Assembly (NCBI GenBank): GCA_963920705.1
Contig: OY987231.1
Location: 16,655,024 to 16,719,023, forward strand
Direction of reading: 5' to 3'
DNA length: 64,000 nucleotides
Source: Odiellus spinosus
Taxonomy: Eukaryota; Arthropoda; Arachnida; Opiliones; Phalangiidae
The position numbers and the translations under genes are program-made. Below the pieces are notes generated by a model. The model had not been told where the DNA came from. It saw nothing but the letters and a program-made list of their open reading frames with translations, and ran no database searches. Below, piece by piece: positions 58,698 through 64,000 of this stretch. Position 1 is the stretch's first letter; the number at the start of each line of letters is the position of its first letter.

Positions 58698-61600
58698 ACA
58701 CTCTGTTTACTAAAGGACAGGGGGTCCCCAAATATAACAAAAGTGTCCCTGGCCCCAGCTCCACTTAATCCGGGCCTAGTTGACAAAAAACTTCAAGTTG
58801 GGGAAAATGTATGCTCGACATTCTTTCAATCGATACAATTCGTTTGTCCTTGACTTATCCAACGCCTATAATATACAATAAAGGTGCTAAAAGCTGTTCC
58901 CTTGTTGTCAACTACTTGTGAGTGCAAACTGAAACAGAGAGTTCAATTTTGGAACTGATTGGTTCTGAACTGCTCTCACAAGTTTCCTGGCAACCCTGCA
59001 ATAAAAGGAAAGCTGGAAAAAGGGTAATTTCCTTTTCCCTTAATTGAAAACAATGTATTTGGAACCTTCAGAGGAGTAATAGGTTTAAAACTTCTAGAAA
59101 AAAAATCCCCAAATGAATCAATGACTTACAAAGATTGATACAATATGATAGAAAGGTTTGAAGAGCATGAAAATATATACACTGTATACTATACAATTTT
59201 AGCCTAACTCCTATACATAAATAATAAGTTTTGTTGGGTAAAAATAAACCTCGTATTAGTCTCCTGGGAAATGGTAACGTGTCTATAGTTTTTCGTAGCA
59301 AGATGGAAAAGCAGTAAGGGAATAAAAGAAAAATTTTGCCGGATTCTATTCTATACTCTAAAACTCCCACGGAATTTCATCTTCTACAAAGCTAAGCCTT
59401 ACCCCATCTCATAGAAAACGAAACCAAGATAAAAACGAAATTTAGCTTTGTACGCGCGGAAATTTAAAATTTAATCCGACTTCGAATATAGTAACGGCAG
59501 CTCTCAGTCTTCAAAAGAACTAAAGTTTATAGCGATATTGCGCGGAATGCTTCAACTTTTACATGGATGGAAAACAATTTTCTATTTGTACTCGTGTTCG
59601 AGAGTTTTTGGCAAAAATCTTCGAAACATAGGCGGAAGAATACACGATTTCAAACATCGTAGAAATAAAAATAGGAATTTGCAACTCCTGTTGGAGAGCT
59701 GCAGTATAACTCGATCAGTTTGTATATAGAGGTTTTACCTTAAGGTGAAGCTATATAAAGGCCGACCAAGGCTTATCGGATGGAAAAATAAAAATTCTAT
59801 CTAAACTATAAAAAGTTTTTGTTTTAAAAAGTTACTCGGCTATATAGTGGTTCAAAAACAGACAATCAACTAAAAAGCTCGCTAAAAAGGTTGCGCTGCT
59901 AGTGGGAATGGAAGAAACACGATAATGAATACCGGAAATGAAATGATTTGATCTAGGAGGCGTTGATTGTATCATAGGGCCATTCGATTTTCTGTTATAC
60001 AGGACAGATTTAAGTTTAAGTATATCAATGCTTCAAATAGTCTAACTACTTATTCTGAAATGGCATGGGGTTTATTGTTAAACCCATTGTTTTTCTGTTT
60101 TAATGATAATACTAGGAAAAACGTTGCACTTACAAGATTGAATTGCTTTTAAAAAGTCAGAGATTATCATTCAGATTATTATTCAAAGAGAATTGGGACC
60201 ATTTTTATCATTTAAATTGAAATTTTAACATTTAAAGGTTTGGTACTAATTTCGCCCCATCATGTAATGAACGGTGGTATATGTAAACAATGCCAAAAAT
60301 AAAGTTTAAGTAACTTAAAAAAATTGTTTTAGCACAATTATCTCTTGGTATATGGTGTTCTGATTGGCTGATTGGGCTATGATGAACTAGAAAGGTACCG
60401 TCCATCACTGAATAACATCATTTTGTGTTATATTCATGATAGAATCAATTAATTCATGGTTTAAGTATATCATAAATGCAGGGCTGATTTTTACGTTGAA
60501 ACTTTATGGTTTAGGTGTTGTCCTTTTAATCTATGATCAACCTATAATAGGGCCACCTATATGATAAAACCTATGTCTGTTTGAAATGATGGGTAATGAT
60601 CGTGAATCCTTGGTCTAAATAAAAAATAGAGTAAATTCTAGGCTAATAAACTTTGGATTGATTTCAATTCCTAAAATAACTCCAAATATAAAATTTGTAG
60701 GATAAAAAAAAAAAAAAAAAAAATTGCGGAAAACTTTGGCGGGAGAAAAAGGCGGGAAAAAGTATTCTCCACAAATCTTAACGCAATTTTTCAAAATTAT
60801 TTTTTTAGAATCCCCAAAGTGGTTTGTTTGATTGGAAATGTTTCAGACATGATCTTTCTTTAAATACACATCTTCAGGTTATTGACTTTAAGGCCTTGGT
60901 TTGCCTATTTCAGACATGACTTAATTAGATCTTAAGAAAAAATATACATCTGAGGCCTGTGCACATCACTGCCTCGAAACACAAAATAAATTTCAAAATG
61001 ACACCTAATACCTTCAAAGAAAAACCCCTCGGGAAATCCCCCCCTTCTAAAAGTCTATTTTATCAAAAATTGAGTATTTTTAAAGTGAAAGTACAATAAC
61101 ACAGAAAATAATTCAGTTGACGCATATTATGGGGTTTCACATATCCTTTTCATGAATACTTAACAATTTCAATTTCATTTTGTTTTGTTTCTTAAACAAA
61201 GTAACTCTGTAGCTTGGGAAACTGTTTTTCGGAATAATAATTACCAGCATCTGGTATATTTCAATAATTTTATCCCCAACTGTTTGAGGCAAGTTTAGTT
61301 TTCATCTAGGCATTGATTGCCCGGCTCTAACCGGATTAAAAGTAAAGCGTTGTTCATCCTTCATCCCTAACCCCCCTCCAAACATCGAGCTAACGTAATT
61401 ATCTCTTAATTATGTTTTGTACTTACATTTACGGATCACTAGAAGGCCACGCTCGATTCCTTTCCAATAAATAACACGATACGTTACGAGTAATCTAATA
61501 AAAAAATTGAAGGGAAAAAAATTATTAGGTGTTTGTAATGAAATTTTAATAAGACTAGACTTTCACCACCAACCCTCGGACATTCGCGAGTATGTTGATG

Positions 61601-61948
61601 AAATTAAGATGCTAATCTAGCCTAAAAAAATATCTCGGGGCTTCTTTTTTTCATTGTTTAATGTCCCAGACATAATTTAATTACGGGGAGGAAAACCGCT
61701 ATTAATTCTACAGGGAATCAACTAAATGTAATTTCTTTTGAAAGAGGAACAAAAAAATACTCTCCAGAGGCTTTGAAGTAAATGCCAGAAAGGTTGTTGT
61801 TCATTGTTCAGCATTCTTTGGTTAGACGAGCTGAATTTCCCTTAAGAATTTACCATGGTTTAATATTTTTGTATTTTTATTCTTTATAGACTTTGTTTCG
61901 GACATTATTGTATGGGGGTTGAGATTCAGGCTTAGGGTGGATTCCGAT
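58698..61948. other. Unique-looking AT-rich sequence
   Basis: A single hAT-like end CTGGCAACCCTG is near 58989-59000. Two GGCGGGA words (60738 and 60751) resemble E2F sites. An A-run is at 60707-60723. The 100-codon minus-strand frame 59068-59370 has no recognised domain. Confidence 0.45.
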
Positions 61949-61955
61949 ATAGCAG

Positions 61956-62189
61956 CAGAGAGAATTTAGAAAGGGAGTGGAAGGTCTCCCGTTTCACTCT
62001 ACTAAACGTGATGACGCCCAAAAAGTCGTCGCGTTCCTTGAATATCGAGCTTTCAGGCCAGGCGAGTTTCCGGTTTAGATTGCTTACAAACGCATCATGC
62101 CGGAAATCGGCCTGGCCAGATAAGTTCAGCAGACGAGGTTGCGCTACATTACAAACCCCACCTTCCACTCCCTTTCTAAATTCTCTCTG
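61956..62189. mobile_element. MITE family D, single copy
   Basis: Inverted-repeat element of 234 bp with ends CAGAGAGAATTTAGAAAGGG and near-complement. The target duplication is ATAGCAG (61949-61955 and 62190-62196). An inner inverted pair surrounds the centre (TTCAGGCCAGGCGAGTTTCC and GGAAATCGGCCTGGCCAGA). The CA-purine ends and 7-bp duplication match families A, B and C although the sequence is otherwise unrelated. Confidence 0.85.
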
Positions 62190-62209
62190 ATAGCAGCTGC
62201 AGAGCGGAC

Positions 62210-62299
62210 CATGGAGCAATAACTAAGGGAGATTTAGATTCCTGCCTTATTCGAGATTGTTGTTCTCGAACCTAAACCTCCCATAGTTATTGCTCCATG
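62210..62299. repeat. Short foldback beside element D
   Basis: Ninety-base inverted repeat: CATGGAGCAATAACTA followed by GGGAG and TTTAG, with the near-complement at the right end. It starts 14 bp after the target duplication of element D. No convincing target duplication is visible, so it may be a MITE, or a simple hairpin. Confidence 0.7.
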
Positions 62300-63574
62300 T
62301 CCTGTTTCACCACTACCAAGGCGTATCATGATTTTATGCATTTTGGGAGTCGCTCCTACTTTAGAGGTAACTCTCTAAAATCCGTCAATGCCATTGGATA
62401 GTTTTAAAATTTGTTTCGTCACCCTTTTCCGTCACTTTACTGGACATGGCGGAAGATTACATTTTCCCGAGTAAAAACCTTTTCCACACGAAAACGCGGT
62501 GAAAAGCGTCGATTTTGAGAGGATTGCATTACATCATAAATAGCAGTTTGAGTAACTTGCCTTCGGGAGGGAACTGTACATTGGGTCATATTCACAATGC
62601 TAAGAAACGCTAAACATTTCCACCAAACACTATAACTGACGCTACCTCCAGTGGTCAGACGACCACAATGATAGCATTAATACAAGGCCATGATGGCCGT
62701 TGAACTTGGAAAATAGTTCAACTTTATTAAGCTCATTAACATCGCATAGTGACCGATGCAATATGAGCAAATTAAAAGATGAAAAATAATTTTAGAGTAA
62801 AACCAAGTACACCATTCGATACAGCGTGAAATTTAGCCCTGAAATGACCGCCGCTTTTTTAAAATATCAATAGTTTTCTTACCTTGAAAAATTGGAAGAA
62901 AATGGGCTTGACGAGAGTTAGCCGTTGAATTCTTTTACCGCCATTTTCTACCTCTACGAGAGCATCACGAAGCCTTGCGTTATTCATTTTCTCTCGCGGA
63001 AGCTTTCTCGATAATTTCTATCTTCGACATCCGCTTCGCCAAAATAGAAGCTAGGCTTACCCAAAATGTCCAAGCCATAGGGCATTTATCCAACGAACTC
63101 AAGACTCAATGGGTTCAATTTCAAGCAGTTTCTTGAAAAAATACACTGCTAATTGATCTTTTTGCCAAATCATATCCAACCACGAAACGTTTTAAACACT
63201 TTAATTGAAACCACTTGAGGGGGAATTCGTATTCACTTGATTAGTAAACACAAAGCGAAACACGATCCCGCGCACTAATGAATAATTCTTTCGTTTCGAG
63301 TTAGTGAATTACGAACAATTTGTACGTTGTCGTCTCCCAAATGAACTTAAAAACGTTTCGACTTAACGTGAAATAATTAAAAACACGAAAACTTTAAGAT
63401 TTAAGGCCGGCAAACAATAACACGACATATTACAAAGAGAGACGAGGTTTCGCACGCGTTTCTCAACGGTTTCTCAGTGACGTCACCGCTAGAGCAGGGC
63501 TGCCACTAAATTCAAACCATAAAATGGGGAGAAACGGAACTATGAATTATTACTGGTAATTCTCCACGCAACCG
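62300..63574. other. Sequence after the foldback cluster
   Basis: A small inverted GTGGTCAGACGACCAC lies at about 62652. A CAGGGCTGCCACT end lies near 63496. No gene is recognised. Confidence 0.4.
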
Positions 63575-63838
63575 ATGAATATGGTAGTGGGGAGATATGA
63601 AGGACCAACTAGTCGCGGACCATCCTCAACATTCCCAAAGGACAAGTCACCTGCGGTTCGAACAAGACAACACCAAGACCCTGTCACGAAGACGCCAGTT
63701 TACAGCAGTACGCCACTACTCCATGCTAATGGACAATTTTTCATAATAGGGACGAAATTTGAAATTTCTAAACACGAACCAAACAAATTCCCCATCACTT
63801 CAGGCATCAGCGGTTTTATCAATCAAAAAACTTGCTAA
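63575..63838 (+). CDS. Unrecognised 87-codon open frame near window end
   Basis: ATG start and TAA stop. The first 50 residues are rich in Pro, Ser, Thr and Lys, and the region is less AT-biased than its flanks. No domain is recognised. A single CAGGGCTGCCACT hAT-like end lies about 80 bp upstream, so it could also be transposon-derived sequence. Very tentative. Confidence 0.12.
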   Translation: MNMVVGRYEGPTSRGPSSTFPKDKSPAVRTRQHQDPVTKTPVYSSTPLLHANGQFFIIGTKFEISKHEPNKFPITSGISGFINQKTC

Positions 63839-64000
63839 TTAGTTGTTAGATATGGCCATTATACTTCCATTTATTTTTTACGTATCCAAATTAGTCATTT
63901 TACTAACCTTGGTGTTATTCAAATGTACTCAATCACGTTCTAAAACAAATTAATTTTGGCAAAAAAATGGTGTTCAGCTATAAAAAAAAATCAATGTTAT

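Noticed and set aside
60735..60760. Two E2F-like GGCGGGA words
   Set aside because: Only two short matches, next to an A-run and with no transcript evidence; expected by chance in 64 kb.

Overview
This is an AT-rich eukaryotic window, most likely from an arthropod and probably an insect. The evidence for that is an interstitial (TTAGG)n array of the insect telomere type, a tRNA-derived SINE-like head with Pol III A and B boxes, and dense small inverted-repeat DNA transposons. The species cannot be named from the sequence. No gene can be called with confidence. No open frame shows a recognisable domain, most are under 100 codons, and several 'starts' are GTG or TTG. It reads as intergenic or intronic DNA built largely from non-autonomous transposons and minisatellites.

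The main content is miniature inverted-repeat elements (MITEs), many with exact ends and target-site duplications (TSDs) readable by eye. Family A (about 336 bp) has nine copies, at 7157, 14782, 20299, 28281, 32004, 33119, 38058, 42395 and 58162. Family B (about 316 bp) has copies at 18615 and 40103. Family C (280-292 bp) has copies at 30928 and 38913. Family D (234 bp) has one copy at 61956. All four families begin with CA followed by a purine-rich stretch, end with the complement, and 13 of 14 insertions show a matching TSD: 7 bp in 12 and 8 bp in one. This suggests one transposase type mobilised all of them. Other families have different target sites: a TTAA foldback (G; 23636, 36738, 39797, 44979), a 1.45-kb TA element (H; 22078-23530) holding twelve CGGAC motifs at 21-bp steps, hAT-like CAGGG elements with 8-bp TSDs (34635) or decayed TSDs (41559), and a 184-bp foldback (53670) that carries the telomere-like TTAGG array.

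Layout: 1-7 kb is AT-rich unique-looking sequence. From 7 to 16 kb there are A1 and A2, a 23-bp minisatellite (11.05-11.5 kb), and a GC-rich block with a TATA box (12.67-13.1 kb) that is the best promoter candidate. From 16 to 33 kb families A, B, C, E, F, G, H, P and Q are interspersed. From 33 to 43 kb there are more MITEs, including a B element nested in a G element and an A element inserted beside a SINE-like head. A 21-bp minisatellite lies at 43.6-44.3 kb and a 28-bp minisatellite at 50.5-51.6 kb. A second CpG-rich block is at 52.2-52.7 kb, followed by the TTAGG foldback and a GC-rich hairpin (54.06 kb). The last 10 kb is mostly unique-looking, apart from A9 in a diverged tandem duplication and a cluster of foldbacks at 62 kb.

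Nothing here forms a pathway or operon. The functional logic visible is that of transposon ends, phased repeat arrays and hairpin-forming DNA.
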